Source of the DNA: Edaphochlamys debaryana
Lineage: Eukaryota > Chlorophyta > Chlorophyceae > Chlamydomonadales
Length of the DNA stretch: 64,000 nucleotides
Assembly (NCBI GenBank): GCA_016858145.1
Contig: JAEHOE010000005.1
Location: 434,001 to 498,000 of the forward strand
Reading direction: 5' to 3'
A program made the position numbers and the translations under genes. Under the pieces are notes generated by a model. The model was not told the origin of the DNA, searched no databases, and was given only the letters and a program-made list of their open reading frames with translations. Below are positions 51,621 to 62,100 of the stretch, in pieces; position 1 is the first letter of the stretch; the number at the start of each line of letters is the position of its first letter.

Positions 51621-53948
51621 TGCTGTTGGCACGCTGTTGTGTGTGTCTGCGGGGCGGCGGCTGCCGGCCACCGCCTCGCTTTGGGGTGGCGGCGGCGGAC
51701 GTGTCGGCGGCAACGCCGCCGGCCTCGCCGCGGCCGCTCTCTATGACAATTTTTCACTGCCGTGCGGGGGCCTGTAGACATCGGGGCCGGGCGGGCCTTC
51801 GCGGCCTGAGCCATCTCGTGCCCCTCCCGTCTGAGCCCCTGCTCTGGCTGCACCCTCACTTGCACCGCGCGCCCGCGGCTGCCCCCCTGCATTCCTGGCC
51901 CCACACTCTCCACTGCTGGGGTCCGCCGCCGTGATCCGCCTGGGCGCTGGCAGGGAGCTCGCCCAGTCTCACGCGCGGGGCCCTTCCCTGCTGATCCCGG
52001 ATGGGTGGGGTCGCTGCTTGCCAGCCACCCCATCCGGGCCTCTCGGACCGCACCCCTCTCTCCGCCCCTTCCTGCCCCCGGTTCCCCCTGCCCCTCAGTG
52101 CACCGGGTCCTCGTTGCTGGCTTCCGCCCCGCTTGGTGCCCTCTTTCGTGTCTCCCGCGCAGTCTCCGGCGGCTCATAGGCTTCCTGTTGCTGCTTCTGC
52201 CGTCGCCCTGGCTTGGCGCATGTTCGATGGCTGACTCCTTCTCCTTCGCGTCTGCCACGGCGCTTCTCCCTTCACACTCAGGTCTGTATGATGATGCTGG
52301 GCGGGTCCGGGCCTATAGCGAGCCGCCGGAGACGCTGCGCACCTGACCCGCGCGCTCAGGTAACCTGCCCCAGGTAACTTGTGTGTGGGAGGCTTCGGAC
52401 GGCTTCGGGCGGTTTTGGATCGCTTCGCTGTGCCGCCTGTTTAGGTGACGTCCCTCTCTGCTCGCAAGAGCAGGGTTGCGGGTAGTCGCCGACCAGAGAT
52501 GTTGTTGCACTTTGTTGGCCTTGCGTATAGCGTCACTCGTCTCCCGTGTCTCCTTTCCCCCAGGCTAAACTTGTCCCCGCTGGCGTGGGAGAGGGCCACG
52601 GCAGGTGACGCAGATCAAGAGCCGTGCTCGTGTTGTTTCCCCCGCCTTGCCCTCAGTATCAGATTCTGGGTGAGGTCCAGGTACGTGAAAGCTGGTTGTG
52701 AGGGGTACGCCACCACATAGAGTTACATGGTGGGCCCGCGCGCCTTGCCCTCCTTGCCTGTGTGTATGCACAGGGGCCGAATGCCCAGCACAAGGGAAGG
52801 TCAGGAATGATGTAGGGGTGCCCCATGCCTTATCGCAGGCCGCACGCAAACGGAAGCAGTCGATAGCGTGCGGCAGCAGGCCTTCTGCACCGCCTGCCCG
52901 TGTTCTCCCGCTGACTCACTCCTAACGCGTCGTTTGATGAAGGGAGCCCGATCCCCCACTGCCCACCGACTGCCAACCCTTGCTGCTGAACCCAGTGCGG
53001 CTACCTTGTGGTGCATTTCCATGGCCTCAGCTGCTGCCTGCTGCTGCCTCCCAGAAGGAAGCGTTTGGGTCTGGGAGTCAGAGGTGTTCCAGGGCCATCT
53101 TGTGGTACGGGGAGACCGTAATGCACGTGCTGATCCGGCCTCTTCGTTTGAATGCGGCGCTTCCCTCCATGTTGAGAGTGGTGCTCTCAGGAGACAGGGT
53201 GACCCTTTCTTATGCTCGTTATTGTACGTGCGACGCTTTGGGCATTTGGGTTAGATGTTCTGACGCTGTGCCAGTTGGCGTGTGTCGTGATGACTCCGGG
53301 CATGCCCCGCCTCTCCACAGACAACCCGTCAGGTTGCGGGCTCAGACTGCTCGGCTGACCGCCACTGGGTTATGCGCTTGGTAGGCCAAGAGCCAGAGTA
53401 TAAGGGTTGGTTATGAGGGGGTTGCCCCTCCGCGTTTGCGGGCGTGGTGCTGGCGTGGACGTCCACTCCCAGTGGCTGGCGCTCTCGCTCAGCCCCTCGC
53501 AGCCGGTGCTGGCAGTTTCATCTGTAATCATCCCTGAAGCATTGCTTACATCCTCTGTTGTCATCCTCATCTCCTAGTATGGGAGGGGAGCTCCGCTTAA
53601 GGTTTCGAAGGAACCAGTATAGAGAGATTGGGTGTGCCACCTCTTCCCACCACCCAAGCCCAGGACTGGATAAGGCCTTGGGGGAACAGCTCGACTGCGC
53701 GCTACCGCTCCCGTACGGGCGTCAGTAGTCCTCAGTACGGGATAGCCTTTGCTGCCTAGCATGCGGTGCAAGCCCGGTCACGCTGCGCAGCCCTCCACAT
53801 GACAGATTTCACGTGCCACCGCCCCCTAACCACATTCGCCCCCCTCGAGGGAGCTCCCTCCTTCACGGTGGACGTGCAGCCCCGACCCCAGGCTGTACAC
53901 CTTTCATCGCATCTCACGTACCCATGCCACCGCCAACCTCATCGGTAG
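51621..53948. other. sequence between the direct repeats, no recognised gene
   Basis: About 2.3 kb unique in the window. Only short open frames occur, none with family similarity and none for reverse transcriptase, integrase or transposase that I can see. The base composition is more even than in the surrounding genes. It could be non-autonomous transposon remains or DNA carried in with the duplication. Confidence 0.4.
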
Positions 53949-54522
53949 GGCCCTGAGGCGCCATGTGCAGCTGCATTGGCGCGACCTGGAGTGGACAAGG
54001 GCTCTGCGTGCCCGGAATAAAGTGTTCGAGGGTTGTTGCTCGAGCGGCTCAACTTTGACGCGCGCCTGCCGGCACGCACGCTCTGCTATTGGGTACTGCA
54101 GCGATCCCTTGTCAGTGTGTGGGGGTTCAGGAAGCAGGAGGCGTTGCCTTTGATGGCCGGGCTGACGTGTTGGCAAAAAGGCACCGGATGAGCTTGGCCC
54201 CCATCTAGACGCTAGGGCCGAGTCGACGGTTGTCCCCGTCTAGAGCCCAAGGCCCCCAGGCCCCCCGACCCAGTCCACCCTGCTGCATGATGCGCTCTCT
54301 ACCGACCCCAGGAGCCATGCAACGCTCGCGGCCACCGGGGCACCGACCCATGCGCCATGCCTCGCTCGCCATCGCTCGCCACAGTGGTCCCCACTTCGCA
54401 GCCCGGTCTTCTCGACCTGCCCGTCGAAGCCCATATGACCAGCTCTCTTAATACATCTTGATCACGCGTCTACCCCGCGAGTGCTCACAAGCTCACCGTC
54501 AGCGCCCCCACCTCCGCGGCCC
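53949..54522. repeat. direct repeat B of 574 bp (arabinokinase 3' end + spacer + orphan SS2 start)
   Basis: Second copy of 49945-50518. Here the arabinokinase end is intact, while starch synthase II is reduced to its upstream region and about nine first codons (ATG equivalent at complement 53976). It therefore carries an orphan SS2 promoter pointing leftwards into the unclassified segment. Confidence 0.92.
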
Positions 54523-57500
54523 CGGGCGAGGACCCGCGGAACACCTTGACCACGCCCGCCTCCACGCCCCGGCCCTTGGCGTACGCCTCGACCACGCGCG
54601 CCACGGCCGCCTCGCCCTCCGGCCCCGCCTCCCCCAGGATGCACACCGTGCCGCCGCAGCCCCCGCCCGTGATCTTGGCGCCCCACAGGGGCCCACCGGG
54701 CCCGCCCCGGGCCCGCGAGGCCGCCATCTCCGCCCGCACCAGCTCCACCAGTCGGTCAGTGCCGTCAGAGCCCAGGCCGCAGCCGCTGTAGGAGGCGTGG
54801 CTCTGGAACATGAGCTCGCCCAGCAGCCTGGAGCGGAGGAAAGTCATGGCCATAGCAAGGCGGGAGGAGGACAGAGGGTGAGTGGGAAGGACAGCGTGGC
54901 TTCCTGTCCGCATGCCTCAGGGCTTGCCGTGGAAGAAGCACTACCGTAGACCGTAGACCACATGAGGGACGGACAAGATAAAGCGCAGTGGGCCCCCCGC
55001 TCACTCCATCTGCGGCGGCCCCGGCGGCAGCTGCAGCGCCTGCTGGAAGGTGCTGACGCGGAAGTGCTCGAACACGGGGTGGGCGGCGGGCTGCAGCACG
55101 GCGTACCTGGCAGAAAGAGGGATAGGGGGTGCCGAGAGGGCGTCGGGAGAACAGGCATTGCGGCACGGTAGGGAGAGAAGCCATAGGAGCAAGTTTTTAA
55201 GGGTCCTGGCACGCAGAGGCCGCCCGCAACCACTGAGGCCCTGCCCGGCACTGCTTGGCGGGGGGCCCACGCCGCGCTCGCTGGGCTCACTCCTTGGCCG
55301 GGTCGACGGTGGTGACTGTGTCGTAGTGGGTGGTGTAGCGCTGCAGGAAGTCGGCCCCGGAGATGGACTTGGGCATGAGCGCGGCGGTGTGATGCGCCCA
55401 GGAGGAGGGCGGGATGCGGACCAGGTAGCCGCCCCAGTGCGCCGGCGGGGGCCCGGAGGCATCCTGCGGGGAAGGCGGAGCGCGAGGGCGGCAGCGGAGC
55501 TGCTGAGGCCCGAGCCGAGCGTGTGGGAGACACGGAAGCCCTGGGTAGCCCGACCCACATCGACCTGCACCGACCCACATGGATACCGGTAGAGCGACCA
55601 GGGTTAATACGGCTGGTGGCGTCGCGGCTCAGGTCGCGCTGCCTTCCGCCTGACCGCCTCCGCCCCCGCCACCCCTCAGCCCAAGCTCCACCACTACCCG
55701 ACTCCTCCACCCAACCCCCAACCTCTCCTCCACCCCCCCTTCCCTCCCCCAGCCCCTCACCGACGGCATGCCGCAGCTGCTGGCGATGCGCAGCCCCATG
55801 AAGGCGCCCACGCGCACAGAGGCGTAGTCGGAGCCGCCCACCGAGTGCCGGATGCCGCTGTCCACGCCCCACACCGCCACGTGCTCGGGCAGGGACACGG
55901 CGCCGCGCACCTCGGCCGGCTGGCACAGCAGCGCCAGGAGCGAGTGCTGCCGCCCCAGCGTGCAGGCCATCTGGGGGCGGGGCGGGGCGGAGGGTTGCGG
56001 TCGGGGAATGGGGGAAGGGCCGAGCTGCGCGGCGCTACGCTACGGCAGCATGCAAGGCGCTCTCTGGGTCATGAGCGACCGCATGGCCTACCAGGCAACT
56101 CCCACCCCCAGCTCGTTTCCTTTTCCTACACCCAGCAGGGCGTTCCCCCCCCCGTGCCCCACCATCCCTGTCCCCCCCTTTCCCCTCCTGCAGCCCTTCC
56201 GCCCCCCCTCATGTGCAGCAGTCCGCGCACCTGGTCCATGATGCCGCAGGGCGCCCCCACCACCAGGTTCTCCACGCGCTGGCACAGGATGGCCAGCTGC
56301 CGCCCCTCCAGCGCCCCGCCCACACCCAGCGCGCCCGCCAGAGCCGTCATGGTCGCCACCTCCACCGCCGCGCTGAGGAACGGACCGGAAGATGCAGGGG
56401 GTGGGACATGAGTCTGATCTGACATCGACACCCTGTTAACTGCACCATGCGCGGCGACGGCACCTCGTGGATTGAATTGATGCGTGGCGACAGTCAGCCC
56501 TGTGCCGCCCGCCGCCTCCGCCTCCCGCCCGCCGCCCACCTGGACGACACGCCCTTGCCCTCGGGCACCGCCGACTGCACCAGCACCGCCACCCCCGAGG
56601 CCGCCAGCCGGGCCGCCAGCGCGGGCGCGTCGGGGCCGTCCCTGGCCAGCACCTGCCCGCAACACATACACAGCACATGTTGGACGTCATACATGCAGGG
56701 CAGTAGGATACATGGGCATAGGCATAGATATACGCATAGCACGGTTTCTAGCGCACATGTAGACACGCACCAGCAGGCAGCCGGCCACGTAGGCCGCCCA
56801 GCTGCTGGCGGGGTTGGCCTGCGGGGAGGGGGAGGCAGAGGTGTTAGGTGGAGGCGGAAGGGGAGGAGAGGTTCTGAGCAGGCTGAGGTAGGTGAGGCGG
56901 CGAGGCCCATGTCGGTAGTCCTGAGTTGTGTACATCAGCAAGCCCCACGCTAGCTACGTCTCACGGGGACTCAGCCGTGCTCCCGCCAGACGGCCTGTGT
57001 GGGGCGCCGTACCTTGAAGTAGGCCTGCGCGGCCGCATACTCGAGCGGCTGGCCGCCGGGGAACAGGTCGGCGGTGGGGCAGCGGAAGTCCGGGGCGCGG
57101 TGCGCCTCCTCGCCCGGGGCGGGGATGGAGACGATGTGGACGGAGGGCGGAGACGAGCCGGCTGCAGGGACAGGGGTGGGGCGTGGGGGTTGCATAGTGG
57201 TCCCTGCTGAGCTTAGTTCCTGGACCCCATCGGAAGCCCCGCTCCACTTATGGCCCCATCCGGTCCCGCAGTTCCTTGGTCCGTCCCATGTCCCCCGGAT
57301 CCCCACCCCAATCCAGTCCCCTGCCAACCCGGCGTCAGCTGCAGGGCCACGTGGGCAGCCTCGCTGATTGGCATCTGGAGCACCTGCGGAGTGTCGGGGC
57401 GGGGCGGCGGGCCCAGAGGCAGCGTACAATAGACAGGGAGCGACAGCGTCTTCAAAGCCTCGTACTTGGAGAGAAGAGGTCGGCAAAGGACATGCCAGGC

Positions 57501-57975
57501 CCAGGCCAAGGCGGCATGCACACGGGGAAGGGAGGGCAAGGGCCATCCAATGGCAAGGGCCACCCACCAGGCTGCCGCTGTAGTCAGCGATGCCCCCCAT
57601 CACGTCCAGGCGTCCCGGAGCGCGGGCCACCACCAGCGGAGCGCTCCAGCTGGAGTCACAGGGGCGAGAGCGCAAAAGGTGAGACGGCAACGGAGGCCCT
57701 GTGAACTACTAATGGTGGAGTGAGTTGGACAGGGGGGGCAGCGCAGTCATGCAAGCGTGCTTACTCGAAAAGGTCCTTGGCTGGCCCCGCGGCCCTGTGA
57801 CCCTCCAAGCCATCCAGGAAAGCGCGCGTGTCGGGGAGGCCGGGCAGCAGGTCCTGCCGGCCTGGGACGAGGGCGAGGGAGCGGCTTTCGGGGTTTGGCG
57901 GGTGCGGCAAGGCTGCGACTGGGGCGTGACGTGACTGCGTGACCCGCACCTACCGCTTGTTACCGTGACCGGCAT
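54485..57975 (-). CDS. ARA1: L-arabinokinase-type GHMP kinase (kinase half only)
   Basis: Phosphorylates free L-arabinose to Ara-1-P for UDP-arabinose salvage (inferred from plant ARA1). Twelve exons: 57954-57975, 57765-57861, 57568-57649, 57329-57383, 57013-57161, 56771-56818, 56540-56652, 56231-56372, 55761-55970, 55291-55463, 55005-55106 and 54485-54827 (511 aa, phases closed). Motifs: VVARAPGRLDVMGGIADYSG (sugar side), VLQMPISEAAHVALQ, SAVPEGKGVSSSAAVEVA (ATP loop, about residue 185), ENLVVGAPCGIMDQ, VWGVDSGIRHSVGGSDYASV, SYSGCGLGSDGT, GAKITGGGCGGTVC and FRGSSPGA. Plant ARA1 is about 1,040 aa with an N-terminal glycosyltransferase-like half, which is absent here. The model starts MPVTVTSGRQ from a 22-nt exon, the least certain part. 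The gene may be truly short or truncated at its 5' end. The donor of exon 57329-57383 is GTTGGC, slightly unusual. Confidence 0.88.
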
Positions 57976-59181
57976 CGTTGATCACGGCTGGTGCCGGCAG
58001 AGGGTGAGCGGTGCACGCGTTCGCTCCGGTTGCAAGCAATGCAACACGCGCGCTGAGCCAATACCGCGATCAGTCCGTCTTGCCCTGTGTCCTGTACTCA
58101 GGCAGGTGTATGTCGTGAGGCAGCGACAGACGAGGGGCTGTTCACACAGATGGGGTCAAGTCCCATCGCGGGTCGCGAAGCGCGACACAGGCAGACATAC
58201 CCGAACCCGGCTCTGACGCCCCGACGCGACTGTTCACGACGCCCCCCCTACATAAACACTTCCAGAATGCGTAGCCCTTATCCCCTCTCCTTCAGTGCTA
58301 GTCCCAGGCATAGACACAGTCGCGTCCTCCCACACTCCTCTTTCCTCGCGAGCTCTGTTCCTCCTTCTGTCAACTCTGAGCCTTATCAGTACCTAGTATA
58401 CCATACCCTAGCACAGCAACTCATATCGGCTGTCGCCAGTCTTCACCATCTTGACGACCCCGGCTGAGCATCCCAAGCAAGCGTGCCCGCCACACGCAAA
58501 CATCAAGGTCAGTCGGGGGCGGGGCTTCTGGTGTCAGCTTGAGCCTACGTGGGCCCTGGGGGGGTGTCCGGTGAGCGCGGTAGTGGCCACTGCACAGATG
58601 GATGCTCCCAGGGGTCGTGTCATGGCCAAGGGGTTGGCGCCGCTCGGAGGCAGCTAAGCCCGCCAATCCGGGGTCTGGGCCCAGCCGCGCTGTAATTTGA
58701 CCCTGCACCTTTACACGCTCAGCCATAGTCTCGAGAGGTCTTTATGGTCCTTGGGCCCCTCTTTCGGGTTCCTGTGTGTTCACATGTCCTGACACGACCC
58801 GTCTTGTCCTACCACCTTCCGCTCAGGTCTCTCTGTAGTTCAATACGGCACCCCTCTGACCACCTCTACCAAGCATCCCTAGAAAACGGTGAGTGGGTTG
58901 GGAGCAACGCCTGCCTCCGGGCTACCGTGATTAGGCCTTAGGGTAGCCCGCCACCGCCGAATACCCCAACTTCGTGACTGCGTCTTGTCATACGTGTGCA
59001 GCTGCCTGTAAGCCTTACTCCTCTGCGCCCATAGAGCTATTGCTATAGCTAGCCCGCGTGTTGCATGCAAGCAGCCCTCACCAAAGCCAGCTCCTTGCTT
59101 TCAGCTTCGACCCCGCTCCGCTGACACGACCCCTCTCGCCCATGTGTGCCCGCTCCCCGCTCCCCAGGTTTCGCACCGGCA
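57976..59181. promoter_or_regulatory. divergent region between arabinokinase and glucan synthase copy 2
   Basis: Most of it is the right member of the duplicated upstream block (about 58130-58832). The remainder, 58833-59181, is homologous to the copy 1 promoter only in patches, for example a shared CTGACACGACC about 50 bp before the ATG. The arabinokinase promoter, if the gene starts at 57975, must lie inside the duplicated block. Confidence 0.5.
58130..58832 (+). repeat. upstream block shared by both glucan synthase copies, right member
   Basis: Inverted counterpart of about 29228-29930, diverged by many substitutions and some small indels. It contains the conserved-length 66-codon frame at 58267-58467, 915 bp before the glucan synthase ATG. 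Confidence 0.75.
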
Positions 59182-62100
59182 ATGGACCGACAGCAATCAC
59201 CCGCACGCCGAGAGAGGCGTCGCATGGGCATCAACCTTCCTTCGGCGCCGCCATCAAGTTCGCCCGTCGACACCGGCCCACCAAGCCCCAGCTTCCATCC
59301 TCCACCTTCCTCCTCGCTCCCTGACTCCCCACGGGCTTCAGGGCCCGCGGCGCCTGCCCGCATGCCGCCGCCGCCGCCCTACATTGCCGACGGCTCGCCC
59401 CAGCGGTCCGGCCAGAGCACGCCCGCCGCCCCCGTCCGCATGATCCTGCCGCCGCCCCAAGACTCGCCCATTCCCTCGGGCTACAGCACCCCTGCGGCGC
59501 CGGTCTACGCACCGCGTGTGTCCGGCACCGGCGCCGCGTCTCATCATGCGGCCTGGATGGCCAACCTGCAGAGCGCGGGAGCGGCAGCCCTCGCCGAGGC
59601 ACTCAACGCGCCACCACAGGGCGTGCCGCCGCTCCAGCTCAAGGGCTCGAGCTTCAAGACCTCGCCCTCCTCCCTCGCCGCCTACCCCAGCCTGTCTATC
59701 CTAGGTCCGGGCAAGGCTTCAGGCCTCGTCGGTACGCCCTCCTTCCGGCTCCAGTACCTCCCCTCCGCCAACGCTTCCGCCATCCCCCACATCCCCGCCC
59801 GCCTGCCGGCCCCGGCCCCGCCGCCCCTGCCCGAGCCGCCCGCCGCCATCGCCCGCCGCCCCCTGTGCGACCGCGTCCAGAACACGACTTGGGCCGTCGC
59901 CCGGGTCCTGGGCTTCCAGGCCTTCAACCCGGCCTCGCCCGTCGCCGCGCCGCCGCCCGCCACCGTCGGCGGCCCCAGCGCCCCTCCCCAGTGGGTCCCC
60001 GCCACCGCCTTCCTCGCAGCCGACCACCTCGAGACCCTGCTCGTGCGGAACATGATGCCGAGGCTCGAGGCCGAGGCCCGGGAGAGGCGCGCGCAGCAGG
60101 CGCAGCAGGCGGCCGCCGCCGCAGCCGACGGCGGCAGCTTCAGCTCGCTGCCCCCTGCGGAGGCGGAGGCGGAGGACGAGGCCGCGGGTGAGCAGCGCCG
60201 GGCCGTGGCGTTCGCCCGGGCAGTGTGGGAGCTGCACTCGCACATCTTCCTGCCGTACGAGGGCGAGCGGGGCTGGTGCCGCCAAGTGCTGCTGGCGCCC
60301 CGCCCCGCGGACACGGAGAAAGAGGTGCTGTGCGGCGCCCTGGCGGCCGACTCCGAGGAGGTTGTGGGGCTCCTGCTGCTGGAGCTGTGCCTGTACTTCC
60401 TGGTGTGGTCCGAGGCCGCCAACCTGCGCCACACGCCCGAGCTGCTGTGGTTCCTGTTCTGGGCGGCGCGACACGGCGCCGCCGTGGATGGCCTGGCGCG
60501 GCAGGGGCTGAGGCCCGAGCAGCGCCTCAGCAACGCGCGGCAGCGGAGGCTTGCCATGCGCAATGCCATGCAGGTGAGGCAGGGAAAGGGTTCAGGTTGC
60601 AGGGTCACCTATCTTGGTTGCAAGTTAGAACCACGCCCGGTCTGTGGTCTTACTCTGCATCTGACTATCTTCCTCCTTCCCCACCCCGTTCGCCCTATGC
60701 CCCCCTCAGGACCAGCTCTCCGCCGCCCGCCGCCACCTCTCCCACGACCCCTCCGCCTGCGTCCCCGAGCACGCCGCCTCCGTCGCCGCCGCCCTGGCGC
60801 CGCAGCTGCCCACGCTCCTGCCCTCCCTCACCTCCTCCGCCGCCGCCACCGCCTGCCAAGACGCCGGCCTCCCGTGCGCCCCCAGCCGCAAGGCCTTCGC
60901 CGACCTCGCGGCCTTCGGCGACGGCGGCTTTTGGACGGACTGCGTTGTGTCGCCCCTCTTCACCGTGATCGCGTGGGAGATGGACGCCGGGGCGGCTGCG
61001 GGGCAGGAGGTGGCACAGCGGCTGGGGTACGACGACGTGAACGAGTCGCTGTGCCGCCGGGACGTGGTGGGGCGGCTGCTTGCGGAGCTGGGCGTTGAGA
61101 GGGAGGCGGAGGCGGGGCAGGCGCACGGGGCCCTCGAGGCCATCACACGCCTGGGCTACCCGGACGCGGATGAGGAGGCCGAGGCGGCGGCGGCGGATGA
61201 GGAGGGCGGCGGCTCGCGCCGCCCCCAGCGCGCCGCCGCCGGCTCCGCTCCTTCCGCCTCCGAGCTCGACCCCCGCTCCTTCGACGTCCTCCGCGCCGCC
61301 GCCTTCTGGCTCGACCGCGTGTTCGTCAAGACGCACCGCGAGCGCCGCTCCTGGCTGGCGCTGCTCCGCGCCTTCCACCGCGTCTTCTCGCTCCAGCTCA
61401 CGCTCCTGCACGCCACCATGGCCTGGGCCTTCGCGCCCGGGAGCCTCACCGCCCTCTCCTCCGCAGTGCTCACGCACGCAATGGTGGCAGCCGCCGAGCG
61501 CACCGCCAACTGGTGGCTCAGCCGGGGCGCCCCCGACCCCCTCGCCCGGTCCCGGGCCCGCGACAGCTGGGTCACGGGGCAGGGGCTGGAGAAGGCAGCC
61601 AAGGAGGGCGACGCCGAGGCGGCCGCAGGCGCCGCCGCCGGCCCCTCCGGGCCCCGCCGCAGCCGCCTGTCTGACGGCGGCGCGGTGGAGGCACGCATGG
61701 AGCGGCGGCGGCGCGTGGCGGTGGAGGGCGCCCCCGTGTGGGGCCTGGGCTGGCTGGAGTGGGTCCTCACGGCCCTGGGCCTGACGGGCCTGTTCGCGCT
61801 CCAGTTCATGGGCCCGCCCGCTCTGGCCCCCATGGCCAAGGCCTACTGGCCCATGGCGGCCGGGGGCTACGTGGCGGCGGTGGTGGGGCACGGGCTACTG
61901 ACCACGCGGGACGGCTACGCCATCTCCCTCAGTGCCGCCCTGCGCCTGCCCGCCTTCTGCCGCGCCTCCTCCGCCCGCCCCGCCGCCGCGTCCTGGCTGG
62001 CGGCCCCCATGGCCGTGGGCTGGGGCCCGGCGCTGCTGACCATGCTCTTCTGGCTCCAGGTGCTGGCGGCAAAGGTGGCGTTCGACTACTTCGTCATCCT

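Noticed and set aside
51575..52258. 227-codon minus-strand open frame between the direct repeats
   Set aside because: Arg/Gly-rich low-complexity translation that overlaps the minisatellite; no transposon or other domain was seen.
49945..54522. LTR retrotransposon interpretation of the 574-bp direct repeats
   Set aside because: The repeats consist of host gene ends (SS2 start and arabinokinase stop) and enclose no gag, reverse transcriptase or integrase, so a segmental duplication fits better.
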